Of a DNA stretch of 64,000 nt, positions 14,859-24,400 are shown piece by piece. Numbering within the stretch: position 1 is the first letter of the stretch; every line of letters begins with the position of its first letter. This stretch comes from CAMLJR01 sp964500675 (GTDB lineage: Bacteria > Pseudomonadota > Gammaproteobacteria > Pseudomonadales > CAMLJR01): assembly GCA_964500675.1 (NCBI GenBank), contig CAZCNY010000004.1, positions 186,001 through 250,000 on the forward strand. Direction: 5' to 3'. The notes under the pieces are model-generated. The model was not told the origin of the DNA. It saw nothing but the letters and a program-made list of their open reading frames with translations, and did no database searches. The translations under genes and the position numbers were made by a program.

Positions 14859-15548
14859 ATGTCGTCTAATACCTTGTTGTCACCAAAGGCAACAGTCGCG
14901 GTTATCGATTACGGCATGGGCAATTTGCACTCGGTCGCGAGTGCGCTGCGCAAAATAAATTCTGAAGCCAAGGTAACGATCACGAGCGATGCGCAGACAA
15001 TTCTGCGCGCCGACCGCGTCATTTTTCCGGGCGTCGGCGCGATTCGCGATTGCATGGCGGAAATTCTGCGGCTCGGTATCGATAAGGTTGTGCGCGATGT
15101 GATCGCCAGCGGTAAACCGCTGCTCGCGATTTGTGTTGGTATGCAGGCGCTGATGCAGCACAGCGAAGAAAACAACGGCGTCGATTGCCTGTCGATTTTG
15201 CCGGGGCAGGTGCTTTTTTTTGGAAATAAAAGTTTCGGCGATCCGTTAAAAGATTCGAACGGCGAAAAACTCAAAGTGCCGCACATGGGCTGGAATCAAG
15301 TTCATCAAACGATTGCACATCCCTTGTGGAATGGTATCGCACAGGATAGCCGTTTTTACTTCGTGCACAGTTATTACATTCATTGCGATAAGCCTGAGTA
15401 TATCGCCGCGACCGCGCAATACGGCGTGCAATTGCACGCGGCGCTCGCGCACAAGAATTTATTCGCCGTGCAATTTCACCCGGAGAAAAGCAGCGACGCC
15501 GGTTTGCGTCTGCTGCAGAATTTTTTGGTGTGGGATGGTTCGTTCTAA
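14859..15548 (+). CDS. hisH: Imidazole glycerol phosphate synthase, glutamine amidotransferase subunit
   Basis: The 229-residue class-I amidotransferase supplies ammonia to HisF. The catalytic Cys is in LAICVGMQAL, the oxyanion strand PGVGA is at residues 53-57, and the His-x-Glu pair is in QFHPEKS near the C-terminus. It starts 3 bases after hisB. HisH and HisF work as a heterodimer that makes IGP and AICAR; here their genes are separated by hisA and purT. Confidence 0.96.
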   Translation: MSSNTLLSPKATVAVIDYGMGNLHSVASALRKINSEAKVTITSDAQTILRADRVIFPGVGAIRDCMAEILRLGIDKVVRDVIASGKPLLAICVGMQALMQHSEENNGVDCLSILPGQVLFFGNKSFGDPLKDSNGEKLKVPHMGWNQVHQTIAHPLWNGIAQDSRFYFVHSYYIHCDKPEYIAATAQYGVQLHAALAHKNLFAVQFHPEKSSDAGLRLLQNFLVWDGSF

Positions 15549-15585
15549 TTATGTTTAATTCGTTTAATTAATTCTGAGAGGCTCG

Positions 15586-16314
15586 ATGTTAGTTATCCCC
15601 GCAATCGATTTAAAAGACGGAAAATGCGTGCGTTTACGCCAGGGCTTGATGGATGATTCGACCGTATATGGCGACGATCCCGTGTCGATGGCGCAGCGCT
15701 GGGTCGATGCGGGTGCGCGCCGTTTGCATTTGGTCGATCTCAATGGCGCTTTTGCGGGCACGCCGGTTAACGGCGCAGCGGTAACGGCGATTGCGAAACA
15801 ATTTCCGAAATTACCGATTCAAATCGGCGGCGGCATTCGCAGCATTGAAATCATCGAGCAATATTTGCATGCGGGCGTCAGCTACGTGATCATCGGCACG
15901 AAAGCGGTGAAAGAGCCGCAATTTATCGCCGAAGTGTGCAAAAAATTTCCCAATCGCATCATCGTCGGCATCGATGCGAAAAACGGTCTGGTCGCGACCG
16001 ACGGTTGGGCCGAAGTGTCGAGCGTGAAGGCGACCGCACTCGCGCAACGCTTCGAGCAGGATGGCGTCACCGCGATTGTGTACACCGATATCAGTCGCGA
16101 CGGCATGATGCAGGGCGTGAATGTCGAAGCGACGGTCGCGCTGGCGGAGGCGTCGACGATTCCCGTGATCGCCTCGGGCGGTGTCACCGATATGGATGAT
16201 ATTCGCGCGCTTAAAGCCGTTGCGGCCAAAGGTATTCTCGGCGCGATCACGGGCCGCGCAATTTATGAAAACACATTGAATCTTACCGAAGCGCAGGCGT
16301 TTTGCGATCAGTGA
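15586..16314 (+). CDS. hisA: ProFAR isomerase
   Basis: The 242-residue beta/alpha barrel isomerises ProFAR to PRFAR, the substrate of HisHF. It starts with the typical MLVIPAIDLKDGKCVRL containing the catalytic Asp8, has the second catalytic Asp in the C-terminal half (VYTDISRDGMMQG), and phosphate-binding loops (IGGGIRS, ASGGV). Ribosome site GAGAGGC precedes the ATG, 37 bases after hisH. Confidence 0.96.
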   Translation: MLVIPAIDLKDGKCVRLRQGLMDDSTVYGDDPVSMAQRWVDAGARRLHLVDLNGAFAGTPVNGAAVTAIAKQFPKLPIQIGGGIRSIEIIEQYLHAGVSYVIIGTKAVKEPQFIAEVCKKFPNRIIVGIDAKNGLVATDGWAEVSSVKATALAQRFEQDGVTAIVYTDISRDGMMQGVNVEATVALAEASTIPVIASGGVTDMDDIRALKAVAAKGILGAITGRAIYENTLNLTEAQAFCDQ

Positions 16315-16339
16315 AATTTGCGATCGAAGGTATGCAGCG

Positions 16340-17539
16340 ATGACGAGCATCGGTACACCGCTCAGCAAATCCGCGAAAAAAATTCTGCTGCTGGGTTCGG
16401 GCGAACTCGGCAAAGAAGTGGCGATCGAGGCGCAGCGCTTCGGTGTGGAAGTGATCGCAGTCGATCGCTATGCCAACGCGCCGGCGATGCAGGTGGCGCA
16501 TCGCAGCCATGTCGTGTCGATGCTCGACGGCGCCGCGCTGCGCACAATTATCGAAAGCGAAAAACCCGATCTCATCGTTCCCGAAATCGAAGCGATCGCG
16601 ACGGATACCTTGATTGAATTGGAGCGCGAAGGTTTCCACGTCGTGCCGAGCGCGCGCGCAGCGAAATTGACGATGAACCGCGAAGGTATTCGCCGTCTCG
16701 CCGCCGAAGAATTGAAATTACCGACATCAAAGTATCGCTTCGCCGAAAATGAAGTGGAATTTCGCACGGCGATTGCCGAGATCGGTATGCCATGCATCAT
16801 TAAGCCGATCATGAGCTCGTCGGGCAAAGGGCAGTCGACCGTAAAAACCGCAGCCGATATCGATCACGCCTGGCGTTATGCGCAAGAAGGCGGACGCACG
16901 GGCGCGGGTCGCGTTATCGTCGAAAGCTTTGTCGAGTTCGATTACGAAATCACATTGCTGACTGTGCGCAGCGCCCATAACGTCGATGACAAACAGCGTA
17001 CGCAATTCTGTGCGCCGATCGGACATTTGCAGATCGCCGGCGATTATCGCGAGTCGTGGCAGCCGCAGCCGATGTCATCGCTGGCATTGCAGCGCGCTGA
17101 GCAAATCGCGCGCGCCATTACCGAGGCGTTAGGCGGAACGGGAATATTCGGCGTCGAATTGTTCGTGCGCGGCGATGAGGTGATTTTCAGCGAAGTATCG
17201 CCGCGCCCGCACGATACGGGACTGGTCACGTTGATTTCGCAGGATTTGTCCGAGTTCGCGCTGCACGTGCGCGCGATTCTCGATCTGCCGATCCCGGTGA
17301 TTCGCCAGCAGGGTGCGTCGGCTTCGTGCGCCTTGCTCGTTGAAGGCGATTCCGATTGCGTACGTTTTTCTAATCTTGAGCAAGCGCTGGCGCAACCCGA
17401 TACCGCGCTGCGTTTATTCGGTAAACCTGAAGTGCATGGTCAGCGTCGCATGGGTGTCGGCCTTGCGCGCGCCGAAAATATTGACGAGGCTCGTGCCAAA
17501 GCGCGCGCCGTTATTGCCGCCATCCAACTGGAGCTGTAG
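16340..17539 (+). CDS. purT: Formate-dependent phosphoribosylglycinamide formyltransferase
   Basis: The 399-residue ATP-grasp enzyme makes formyl-GAR from GAR, formate and ATP in purine synthesis (PurT, the folate-independent route). Visible are the N-terminal LLLGSGELGKEVAIEAQR dinucleotide-like loop, the ATP-grasp segment KPIMSSSGKGQS (about 154-165) and the acidic metal site FSEVSPRPHDTG. It sits inside the his cluster, 25 bases after hisA and two bases before hisF. The link is sensible because HisHF releases AICAR, a purine precursor. Confidence 0.95.
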   Translation: MTSIGTPLSKSAKKILLLGSGELGKEVAIEAQRFGVEVIAVDRYANAPAMQVAHRSHVVSMLDGAALRTIIESEKPDLIVPEIEAIATDTLIELEREGFHVVPSARAAKLTMNREGIRRLAAEELKLPTSKYRFAENEVEFRTAIAEIGMPCIIKPIMSSSGKGQSTVKTAADIDHAWRYAQEGGRTGAGRVIVESFVEFDYEITLLTVRSAHNVDDKQRTQFCAPIGHLQIAGDYRESWQPQPMSSLALQRAEQIARAITEALGGTGIFGVELFVRGDEVIFSEVSPRPHDTGLVTLISQDLSEFALHVRAILDLPIPVIRQQGASASCALLVEGDSDCVRFSNLEQALAQPDTALRLFGKPEVHGQRRMGVGLARAENIDEARAKARAVIAAIQLEL

Positions 17540-17541
17540 TC

Positions 17542-18303
17542 GTGGGACTCGCCAAGCGAATAATTCCGTGTCTCGATGTCGATAAAGGCCGCGTCGTCAA
17601 AGGCGTCAATTTCGTCGATATTCGCGATGCTGGCGATCCCGTGGAAATCGCCAAGCGCTACAACGAGCAGGGTGCCGATGAAATTACATTTCTCGATATT
17701 ACGGCGAGCAACGAAGAGCGCGACACTACCGTGCACACGGTGGAAAAAATTGCCGAGGAGGTTTTCATTCCGCTCACGGTCGGCGGCGGTATTCGCACGG
17801 TGCAAGATATTCGCACCATGCTCAACGCGGGCGCCGATAAAGTCAGCATCAACACCGCGGCGATTCACAATCCCGACTTCGTGAAGGAGGCGGCCGAGCG
17901 ATTTGGTTCGCAATGCATCGTCGTCGCGATCGACACCAAACAGGTCGGCGAAAATCGCTGGGAAATTTTTACGCACGGTGGCCGCCGTTCGACAGGCATC
18001 AATGCTGTGGAGTGGGCGATCAAAATGGTTGCGAACGGTGCCGGTGAATTACTGCTGACGAGTATGGATCGCGATGGCACCAAGGCCGGCTTCGATCTCG
18101 CGGTGACACGTGCGATCAGCGATGCCGTGCCCGTGCCCGTGATCGCGTCGGGTGGTGTCGGCAATCTTCAGCACTTGGTCGATGGCATTAAACTCGGCGG
18201 GGCGGATGCGGTACTGGCGGCGAGTATTTTCCACTTCGGGCAATTCAGCGTGCCGGAAGCGAAGCGTTTCATGCAGGGACAGGGAATTGAAGTGCGCCTT
18301 TGA
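17542..18303 (+). CDS. hisF: Imidazole glycerol phosphate synthase, cyclase subunit
   Basis: The 253-residue barrel uses ammonia from HisH to convert PRFAR to IGP and AICAR. The start is GTG at 17542, giving the family-standard KRIIPCLDVDKGRVVKG with catalytic Asp11; Asp130 is expected in VVAIDTK. Phosphate loops (VGGGIRT, ASGGVGN) are present. It begins two bases after the purT stop, so it must be translated from the same message. It ends the cluster; hisG, D, C, E and I are not in this window. Confidence 0.96.
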   Translation: MGLAKRIIPCLDVDKGRVVKGVNFVDIRDAGDPVEIAKRYNEQGADEITFLDITASNEERDTTVHTVEKIAEEVFIPLTVGGGIRTVQDIRTMLNAGADKVSINTAAIHNPDFVKEAAERFGSQCIVVAIDTKQVGENRWEIFTHGGRRSTGINAVEWAIKMVANGAGELLLTSMDRDGTKAGFDLAVTRAISDAVPVPVIASGGVGNLQHLVDGIKLGGADAVLAASIFHFGQFSVPEAKRFMQGQGIEVRL

Positions 18304-18361
18304 TCGAGACGCGCTGCGTTGCGGTTGTCACTGGAAGCCCGCGCTTACTGGATTAATGCAG

Positions 18362-18592
18362 TCACTGAGTTAGCGCGGCGTAGAGGCGCGACAGCGTTTT
18401 GGGTTCCGCGAGTGCCATGAATTCGAGGAAGTCGTACAGTCCCTGCTCGGCTTCGCGACGATCGTCGAATGGACCCATTGGCGCGCCTTCGCGTGTTTTG
18501 AAATACCAATCACCGCCAACCACGAAGAACCGATTGCGCCTGGGTGGAACCATTTTACTGTTCTCGCCAGCACGATTGATGTTCATCACCAT
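18362..18592 (-). CDS. DUF6316-like small protein
   Basis: The 76-residue protein has a compact layout: RRNRFFVVGGDWYFKTREGAPMGPFDDRREAEQGL, a GYF-like sheet in which an aromatic strand is followed by a Gly-Pro-Phe turn and a helix, then a helical FLEFMAL tail. This resembles the short DUF6316 proteins of gammaproteobacteria, which have no known function. It is transcribed toward the his cluster end, alone. Confidence 0.7.
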   Translation of the reverse strand: MVMNINRAGENSKMVPPRRNRFFVVGGDWYFKTREGAPMGPFDDRREAEQGLYDFLEFMALAEPKTLSRLYAALTQ

Positions 18593-18781
18593 GATCCTTT
18601 AGCTCGCCTGAGATTGATATAACCAAACTCTTTGTAATTCTACGCACGATTCTTTATTTGTACATCAAAACGTGCGGAGCAGCCGCCAAAGACTTGGCTA
18701 AATCGGCGGTCCTTGATTGCCGATCTAGCCTGTGACGAAGTATTGATTCGGAAGCTGGTGAATAAAGGCGGAATATTGTCG

Positions 18782-20140
18782 TTATGGATTGGCGGGTTCG
18801 ACGGCTTTTGCCGCGATGGTAGCGGCGCCGTCAGTCGTCGGAATGAGGCCGAGAACATTGAGTCCCTTGAGCAGGTTCAGCGCTTCGTAAAGCTGGTTGT
18901 CGCTGCTGAGCAATTTGTCCTGCGGCTCATCTTTGCGCGCTTTGCTATCGCTCTCTTTGCTGCTGCCATTGCGCAAGTGTCCTTCCAAGTCGGCTTCGGT
19001 GATATTGTCGCCGCGCGGCAGTTCTTCGATTTTTGCACGCTCCACCGAAATATCCGGTTCGATGCCGTGCGCCTGAATCGAACGGCCGTTCGGTGTGTAA
19101 TAGCGCGCTGTCGTCAATTTGATCGCGCTGGTTTCCGATAGCGGCATTACGGTTTGCACCGAGCCTTTGCCGAAACTTTCGGTTCCCATAATCACGGCGC
19201 GTTTGTGATCTTGCAGCGCACCCGCGACGATTTCCGATGCCGACGCCGAACCGCCGTTGATCAATACCACGATCGGCAAGCCATCGGCGATATCGTCGGG
19301 TGTCGCTTTGAATTGCGATTTAGAGTTCGGCAGGCGGCCTTCGGTATAGACGATCAAGCCGTCGCGGATGAATGCATCGGCAACATCGACGGCGGCCTGC
19401 AACACACCGCCTGGATTATTGCGCAGATCGATCACGAACCCCTTCAGCGTTTTATTTTCCTTCTTCAACTTGTCAACGGCCTTGCGCACCTCAGTGCCGG
19501 TGTTAGCCTGAAACTGAGCGATGCGAATGTAGCCGTAACCCGGTTGCAGCGTACGGCTCTTCACGCTGAGCACCTTGATGGTGTCGCGTTTCAATTTCAC
19601 ATCGAACGGCTGACGCACGCTTTCGCGCACGATCGTCAAGTCGATTTCGCTGCCGCGCGGACCGCGCATGGCATCGACGGCTTCATTCAAATTCATGCCT
19701 TTGACGGGTTTGCCGTCGATTTTAATGATCAGATCGCCGGCTTCGATGCCGGCTTTTTGCGCCGGGGTGTCGTCGAGTGGGCTGATGACTTTGACGAAAC
19801 CATTTTCAAGCCCAACTTCCAAGCCGAGGCCGCCGAATTCACCGGTGGTATTTATCTGCAGTTCGTCGAACGACTTGGCGTCGAGATATGTCGAGTGCGG
19901 ATCGAGTCCGGCGAGCATGCCGCGAATCGCATTTTCCAGCAACGTCTTGTCATCGACTTCCTCGACATAGCTTTGTTTGATCTGATTGAAGACGTCGGCG
20001 AATATGCGCAATTCATCGAGAGGCAACTTGCCTTCGTCGCTGTTGGTGTCCTGCGCGAACGCGCTGTGTGTCGTGAATGGAGCGATCAAGCATGCCGCGA
20101 TCGCAACCGCGCTTAGCCAGTGCCGATACTGCTTATTCAT
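18782..20140 (-). CDS. ctpA: Carboxy-terminal processing protease (S41 family)
   Basis: The 452-residue periplasmic protease has a signal peptide (about 1-29), a PDZ domain (about 95-170, GLGLEVGLENGFVKVISP) and the tail-specific protease domain with the Ser-Lys dyad: Ser in GGSASASEIV and Lys in TESFGKGSVQ. CtpA-type enzymes cleave C-terminal ends of periplasmic proteins, including peptidoglycan hydrolases. It is the last gene of gpmI-envC-ctpA; EnvC next door is an activator of septal amidases, so the two may share the cell-wall job. Confidence 0.93.
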   Translation of the reverse strand: MNKQYRHWLSAVAIAACLIAPFTTHSAFAQDTNSDEGKLPLDELRIFADVFNQIKQSYVEEVDDKTLLENAIRGMLAGLDPHSTYLDAKSFDELQINTTGEFGGLGLEVGLENGFVKVISPLDDTPAQKAGIEAGDLIIKIDGKPVKGMNLNEAVDAMRGPRGSEIDLTIVRESVRQPFDVKLKRDTIKVLSVKSRTLQPGYGYIRIAQFQANTGTEVRKAVDKLKKENKTLKGFVIDLRNNPGGVLQAAVDVADAFIRDGLIVYTEGRLPNSKSQFKATPDDIADGLPIVVLINGGSASASEIVAGALQDHKRAVIMGTESFGKGSVQTVMPLSETSAIKLTTARYYTPNGRSIQAHGIEPDISVERAKIEELPRGDNITEADLEGHLRNGSSKESDSKARKDEPQDKLLSSDNQLYEALNLLKGLNVLGLIPTTDGAATIAAKAVEPANP

Positions 20141-20198
20141 AGTTGCCCTCGGGCCGAGAAAAATCGGGAAAACAATTTAGAAGGAATATTACGCTCAC

Positions 20199-21428
20199 TC
20201 AGCCGCGTCGACACCAATCCGCGGGATCGGTTGGAACGCCCTTGTGACGGATTTCGAAATAAAGGCCGGCGTGCTGCTCGCCGCCGCTATTGCCCACGGT
20301 GGCGATGGTAGCGCCGGCCTTGACCGCCTCGCCCACCTTTTTCAGCAGCGTTTGATTGTGCGCGTATAAGCTGAGATAGCCGTCGCCGTGATCGACGATG
20401 ATCAATAGCCCGGAGCCGCGCAGCCAATCGGCGAAGACGATGCGGCCGTTGTGAATGGCGTGCACGGGCTCGCCTTCGCGCGCATCGATGTTGATGCCCT
20501 GCCAGCGCATATCGCTACCTTGACGCGGCGCGCCGAATTGGTTGGCGAGTTTGCCTGCCACCGGCCACGGCAGTTGACCGCGCAATTCGCGAAACGGTTG
20601 CCCGCTCAGAATCGGCTCTAATTGCGCGCGCGCAATGGAGTCGCGCTGTTTGATTTCGCGCTCGCGCGCGTCGCGTTCGATTTTGCGCAGCACCTGCTCC
20701 AGCGCTTCGCGATCGCGCGCGCGTTGACGCAACTCTTCGCTTTTATCCTGAATCGTGTTGTCGATTTGCGCCAGCGTGCGTGCGCGTTCGGCGCGCGCGT
20801 TCACTAATTCCTTACGCTTTGCATCGAGCTCGGCTTTCGCCGAATTCAATTCCTGCGATTTCTGTTCGATCTGCGGCTGTAGTAAATCGAGTTTGCCGAT
20901 CAGTTCGATGTAGGCGTCGATCTGCTCGGCGCGTGCGCGGTTGAAATAATCGTAGTAGGCCATGGCGCGGCCGATTTTGCCGGGGTCTTCCTGATTGAGC
21001 AGAGCCTTCAGTTTATCCTGTCGTCCTAACTCGTAAGCCGCGCGTACCTGCTGCGCGATCTGTCGCTGTTGTTCGGATTTACTTTGTTGCAGACTTTGAC
21101 GTTGCTGTTGTAGTTTCTGCAATTCCAATTGCTGCTGTTGCAACTGCTGCTCGATTTGTTGAATTTTTTTGTGGGTCGCACTGATATCGGTTTCGGATTT
21201 TTGTAAATCACCGCGCAGCTTCGAGCGCTCATCCTTGAATTGTTGCAGCATTTGTTGCAGCTTGCCGATTTCATTTTTAACCTGATCGAGCTGGTCGCGC
21301 GTATCGGTTTTGTCGGCCGCAACGGTCGAGGCAGGCGCCGCCGCCACAACCGCTACGATGCAAAACGAGCACAGGAAAAATGCAATGCGACGTGACAAGA
21401 ATGTGCCCTTCAATGCTGCTTCTTTCAA
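20199..21428 (-). CDS. envC: EnvC-like murein hydrolase activator (degenerate LytM)
   Basis: The 409-residue exported protein has a signal segment (about 15-38), a long coiled coil (about 42-270, rich in Gln, Leu and Glu) and a C-terminal LytM/M23-like domain. The zinc ligands of active M23 enzymes are missing: MRWQGINIDA stands where HxG.D is expected and LYFEIRHKG replaces the HxH signature, as in EnvC and NlpD, which switch on amidases rather than cut murein. The ATG overlaps the gpmI stop (ATGA). The role is daughter-cell separation at the septum. Confidence 0.9.
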   Translation of the reverse strand: MKEAALKGTFLSRRIAFFLCSFCIVAVVAAAPASTVAADKTDTRDQLDQVKNEIGKLQQMLQQFKDERSKLRGDLQKSETDISATHKKIQQIEQQLQQQQLELQKLQQQRQSLQQSKSEQQRQIAQQVRAAYELGRQDKLKALLNQEDPGKIGRAMAYYDYFNRARAEQIDAYIELIGKLDLLQPQIEQKSQELNSAKAELDAKRKELVNARAERARTLAQIDNTIQDKSEELRQRARDREALEQVLRKIERDAREREIKQRDSIARAQLEPILSGQPFRELRGQLPWPVAGKLANQFGAPRQGSDMRWQGINIDAREGEPVHAIHNGRIVFADWLRGSGLLIIVDHGDGYLSLYAHNQTLLKKVGEAVKAGATIATVGNSGGEQHAGLYFEIRHKGVPTDPADWCRRG

Positions 21429-22975
21429 CTCAAGTGCGCCAAATTATGACCGGTCATTTCCGTTGGTTGCGGAATGCCCATCAATGCGAGCAAAGTCGGT
21501 GCGACATCGGCGAGCTTACCGCCGCGTTGTTCCAACTGTAGTGTACGTTCGCCGATATAAATCAGCGGAACCAAATCGGTGGTGTGTTGCGTATGCGGTT
21601 GGTTGCTGTCGTAGTCTCGCATCTGTTCGCAGTTGCCGTGATCAGCGGTAATGAGCGCTTCGCCGCCAGCTTCTTTCACTGCGGCGATCACACGCTGCAA
21701 ACAACGGTCAACTGCTTCAACGGCTTTCACCGCAGCGCTAAACACACCCGTGTGTCCGACCATATCGCCGTTGGCGTAATTGCACACGATTAAATCGAAG
21801 CGGCCGCTCATGATGGCCGCGACCAGCTTGTCGGTAACTTCGGGTGCGCTCATTTCGGGTTGTAGATCGTACGTCGCGACTTTGGGGGAAGGGACGAGAA
21901 TGCGCTCTTCGCCCGGATACAACTCCTCGCGGCCGCCGCTGAAGAAAAATGTCACGTGCGCGTATTTTTCGGTTTCGGCGATACGCAGCTGAGTTTTGTG
22001 CAGATTCGACAAATACTCGCCGAGCGAATTCGTCATCGATTGCGGCGCATAAGCGCAGCTTGCGTCGATATCGGCGGCATATTCGGTGGTCATCACGAAA
22101 TCGGCGAGATGTGGCGCGGTCGCCCGCGTAAAACCGTTGAAGTCTTTTTCGGTGAAGGCGCGCGTCAATTCGCGCGCGCGATCGGCGCGGAAGTTCATGA
22201 AAATAACAGTGTCACCGTCGGCGATCGTGGCGATTGGTTCGTCGGCGCGTTGCACCACTGTGGCTTTGACGAATTCATCGTCTTCGCCGCGCTCGTATGC
22301 GGCGCGCAGCGCATCGACGGCATTATCGGCGCGAAATTCGGCCTGCATTCGCGTGAGCAGATCGTACGCTAACTGCACGCGCTCCCAGCGATTATCGCGG
22401 TCCATGGCGTAATAGCGGCCGATAATCGACGCGATGCGGCCGCATTGCAGTAGCTCGAATTTCGCTGCAAGTGCGCGCAGTGAGTTTTCAGCGCTGCGCG
22501 GCGGTGTATCGCGGCCATCGAGAAATGCATGCACGTAAACGCGTTTGGCACCGCGCTGCGCCGCGAGTTCGACCATGGCGTGAATGTGTTTTTCGTGGCT
22601 GTGCACGCCACCCGAAGAGAGCAGACCGAGCACATGCACGGCGCTGCCATTGGCTATCGCTTTGTCGATGGCGGTGGTATATGCGGAGTTCGCAAAAAAT
22701 GCCCCCGATGCAATTTCCTGATCGATGCGCGTAATGCTCTGGAAGTCGACGCGCCCTGATCCGAGCGCCATATGTCCCACTTCGGAATTACCGAACTGCC
22801 CATCCGGCAAGCCTACATCCAATCCCGAGCCGGAAATTAAGGTCTTTGGCGCGCTTGCCCACAGTTTGTCCCAGGTTGGTGTCTCAGCTTGGTAAATCGC
22901 ATTATCCTCGGGCGCGGCGCGATAGCCCCAGCCGTCGAGAATGATCAAGACAAAGGTTTTTTTGCGGGATTGCAT
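21425..22975 (-). CDS. gpmI: 2,3-bisphosphoglycerate-independent phosphoglycerate mutase
   Basis: The 516-residue Mn-dependent enzyme interconverts 3- and 2-phosphoglycerate in glycolysis and gluconeogenesis. The start at 22975 (MQSRKKTFVLIILDGWGYR) fits the family; an upstream in-frame start would add 17 odd residues. The phosphoserine nucleophile lies in GNSEVGHMALGSGRV, and metal ligands are in ITADHGNCE and QHTTDLVPLIYI. It is the first gene of gpmI-envC-ctpA and divergent from the rhodanese gene. Confidence 0.97.
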   Translation of the reverse strand: MQSRKKTFVLIILDGWGYRAAPEDNAIYQAETPTWDKLWASAPKTLISGSGLDVGLPDGQFGNSEVGHMALGSGRVDFQSITRIDQEIASGAFFANSAYTTAIDKAIANGSAVHVLGLLSSGGVHSHEKHIHAMVELAAQRGAKRVYVHAFLDGRDTPPRSAENSLRALAAKFELLQCGRIASIIGRYYAMDRDNRWERVQLAYDLLTRMQAEFRADNAVDALRAAYERGEDDEFVKATVVQRADEPIATIADGDTVIFMNFRADRARELTRAFTEKDFNGFTRATAPHLADFVMTTEYAADIDASCAYAPQSMTNSLGEYLSNLHKTQLRIAETEKYAHVTFFFSGGREELYPGEERILVPSPKVATYDLQPEMSAPEVTDKLVAAIMSGRFDLIVCNYANGDMVGHTGVFSAAVKAVEAVDRCLQRVIAAVKEAGGEALITADHGNCEQMRDYDSNQPHTQHTTDLVPLIYIGERTLQLEQRGGKLADVAPTLLALMGIPQPTEMTGHNLAHLS

Positions 22976-23128
22976 GGCTGTCAACGTTACACTGCGGCAA
23001 AAGTTTGATTGTAGCTTGGCGCTCAACGAATAACCACGCCGCCGCGCTGTGGCAATCGCGGGCCTCCGTGTATACTTACGCGCCTTGTCGCCATGGCGCG
23101 ACGATCATACGGACTGATTCATACCGTT

Positions 23129-23545
23129 ATGCCGATGTTTGTCGAGTTTTTAGTTCAGCAATGGCCCCTTGTGGGAGCGCTCGCCGTGGCGATATTGCTG
23201 CTGATTTTTCACGAATCGCGCCGCGCCGGTAGCACAGTGACGCCACAGCAATTGACCAATTTGGTGAATCGGCAGCAGGCGGCTGTGATCGATTTGCGCG
23301 AACTGGCTGAATTTCGCAAGGGCCATATTGTCGAGGCAATCAATATTCCATACGCCAAACTCGGCGAACGCATGGGTGAACTCGATAATTTACGCGAACG
23401 CCCACTGATTTTGGTATGTAAGCTCGGCCAGTTTTCGTCTGCGGCGGGCAAGCAGTTGCTGCAAAAAGGGTTTAAGGATGTCTATCGGCTGAGCGGCGGC
23501 ATCAGCGAGTGGCAAGCCGCGCAATTGCCGTTGATCAAAACCTGA
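23129..23545 (+). CDS. Membrane-anchored rhodanese-like protein (YibN type)
   Basis: The product (138 residues from the ATG at 23129; an earlier in-frame start at 23093 exists) has one N-terminal membrane helix (WPLVGALAVAILLLIFH) and a rhodanese domain with active-site Cys in LVCKLGQFSS. The gene order rhodanese-grxC-secB beside gpmI is the same as in Pseudomonas. It may move sulfur or serve as a redox partner; the true substrate is not known. Confidence 0.88.
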   Translation: MPMFVEFLVQQWPLVGALAVAILLLIFHESRRAGSTVTPQQLTNLVNRQQAAVIDLRELAEFRKGHIVEAINIPYAKLGERMGELDNLRERPLILVCKLGQFSSAAGKQLLQKGFKDVYRLSGGISEWQAAQLPLIKT

Positions 23546-23561
23546 TACGCGCTTCGTGAGT

Positions 23562-23825
23562 ATGGTTGAAGTAACCATTTATACGACGCGAACCTGTCCG
23601 TATTGCATTGCCGCCAAGCGGTTACTCGACCGCAAAGGCGTCAACTATGACGAAATCGCGGTCGACGGTAATTATGCGTTGCGTGCTGAAATGGAGCAGC
23701 GCAGCGGCCGTTATACGGTGCCGCAGATTTGGATCGGTAAACGACATGTCGGCGGCTGTGATGAGTTGCACGCGCTCGAGCGTGCGGGGCGTTTAGATGC
23801 GCTGTTAAATGCCGTGGATCTGTAA
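23562..23825 (+). CDS. grxC: Glutaredoxin 3
   Basis: The 87-residue thioredoxin-fold protein has the dithiol site CPYC (TRTCPYCIAAKRLL), the cis-proline segment YTVPQIWIG and the GG-D end motif HVGGCDEL. It reduces disulfides with glutathione. An alternative GTG start lies at 23556. It is 16 bases after the rhodanese gene and 80 before secB. Confidence 0.95.
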   Translation: MVEVTIYTTRTCPYCIAAKRLLDRKGVNYDEIAVDGNYALRAEMEQRSGRYTVPQIWIGKRHVGGCDELHALERAGRLDALLNAVDL

Positions 23826-23905
23826 TAAAAAGCGCAAAAGATTTTGATACAAATGTAATTTGATCCGAATGTAAACCACTACATAATGATGATGAGGAAG
23901 TTGCT

Positions 23906-24358
23906 ATGAGTGATAATCAGCCGAGTGCGGCCGGCCAAGATCAGCAATTCGCAGTGCAGCGAATCTATGTCAAAGATCTTTCGTTTGAGTCTCCGCTCGG
24001 CGCCATGGCGTTTACCAAGCAGTGGCAGCCGCAGGTACAAGTTGATTTGAATACCAAAACTGACCGTATCGATCCCGACAACTTTGAGGTGGTATTGACA
24101 ATCACCATTACCGCGAAAGTTGGCGATGAAACGGCTTTTCTCATCGAATTGCAGCAGGCTGGGCTGTTTTTTGTAAAAGGTTTAGAGGGTGAGCAATTGC
24201 GGCGTGTGTTGCGGGTTATGGGTGCGAATATCCTATTTCCTTATGCGCGTGAAGCAATCGATTCAGTGGTGTTACGCGGCAGTTTTCCACCGTTGTTGCT
24301 ACAACCCGTGAACTTTGAAGCGATTTATCTGCAAACGCAACAAAGCGCGCAGCATTGA
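23906..24358 (+). CDS. secB: Protein-export chaperone SecB
   Basis: The 150-residue chaperone keeps exported proteins unfolded and passes them to SecA. Family features include QRIYVKDLSFESPLGA near the start, the VVLTITITAKVGDETAFLIELQQAG core and the FPYAREAIDSVVLRGSFPPLLLQPVNFE end. Ribosome site GAGGAAG precedes the ATG. A strong hairpin terminator lies just after its stop. Confidence 0.97.
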   Translation: MSDNQPSAAGQDQQFAVQRIYVKDLSFESPLGAMAFTKQWQPQVQVDLNTKTDRIDPDNFEVVLTITITAKVGDETAFLIELQQAGLFFVKGLEGEQLRRVLRVMGANILFPYAREAIDSVVLRGSFPPLLLQPVNFEAIYLQTQQSAQH

Positions 24359-24372
24359 TAATTGCGCCGAAT

Positions 24373-24397
24373 AAAAAGGCGGCTAAGCTGCCTTTTT
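24373..24397. terminator. Bidirectional terminator between secB and trmL
   Basis: AAAAAGGC (24373-24380) pairs with GCCTTTTT (24390-24397); with its flanking A- and T-tracts it can stop both the rightward secB and the leftward trmL-thiI transcripts. Confidence 0.8.
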
Positions 24398-24400
24398 ATT

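Noticed and set aside
19154..20116. 320-residue frame on the plus strand
   Set aside because: It is antisense to ctpA, which has full S41 and PDZ motifs. The antisense product has no recognisable motif and lacks a ribosome site.
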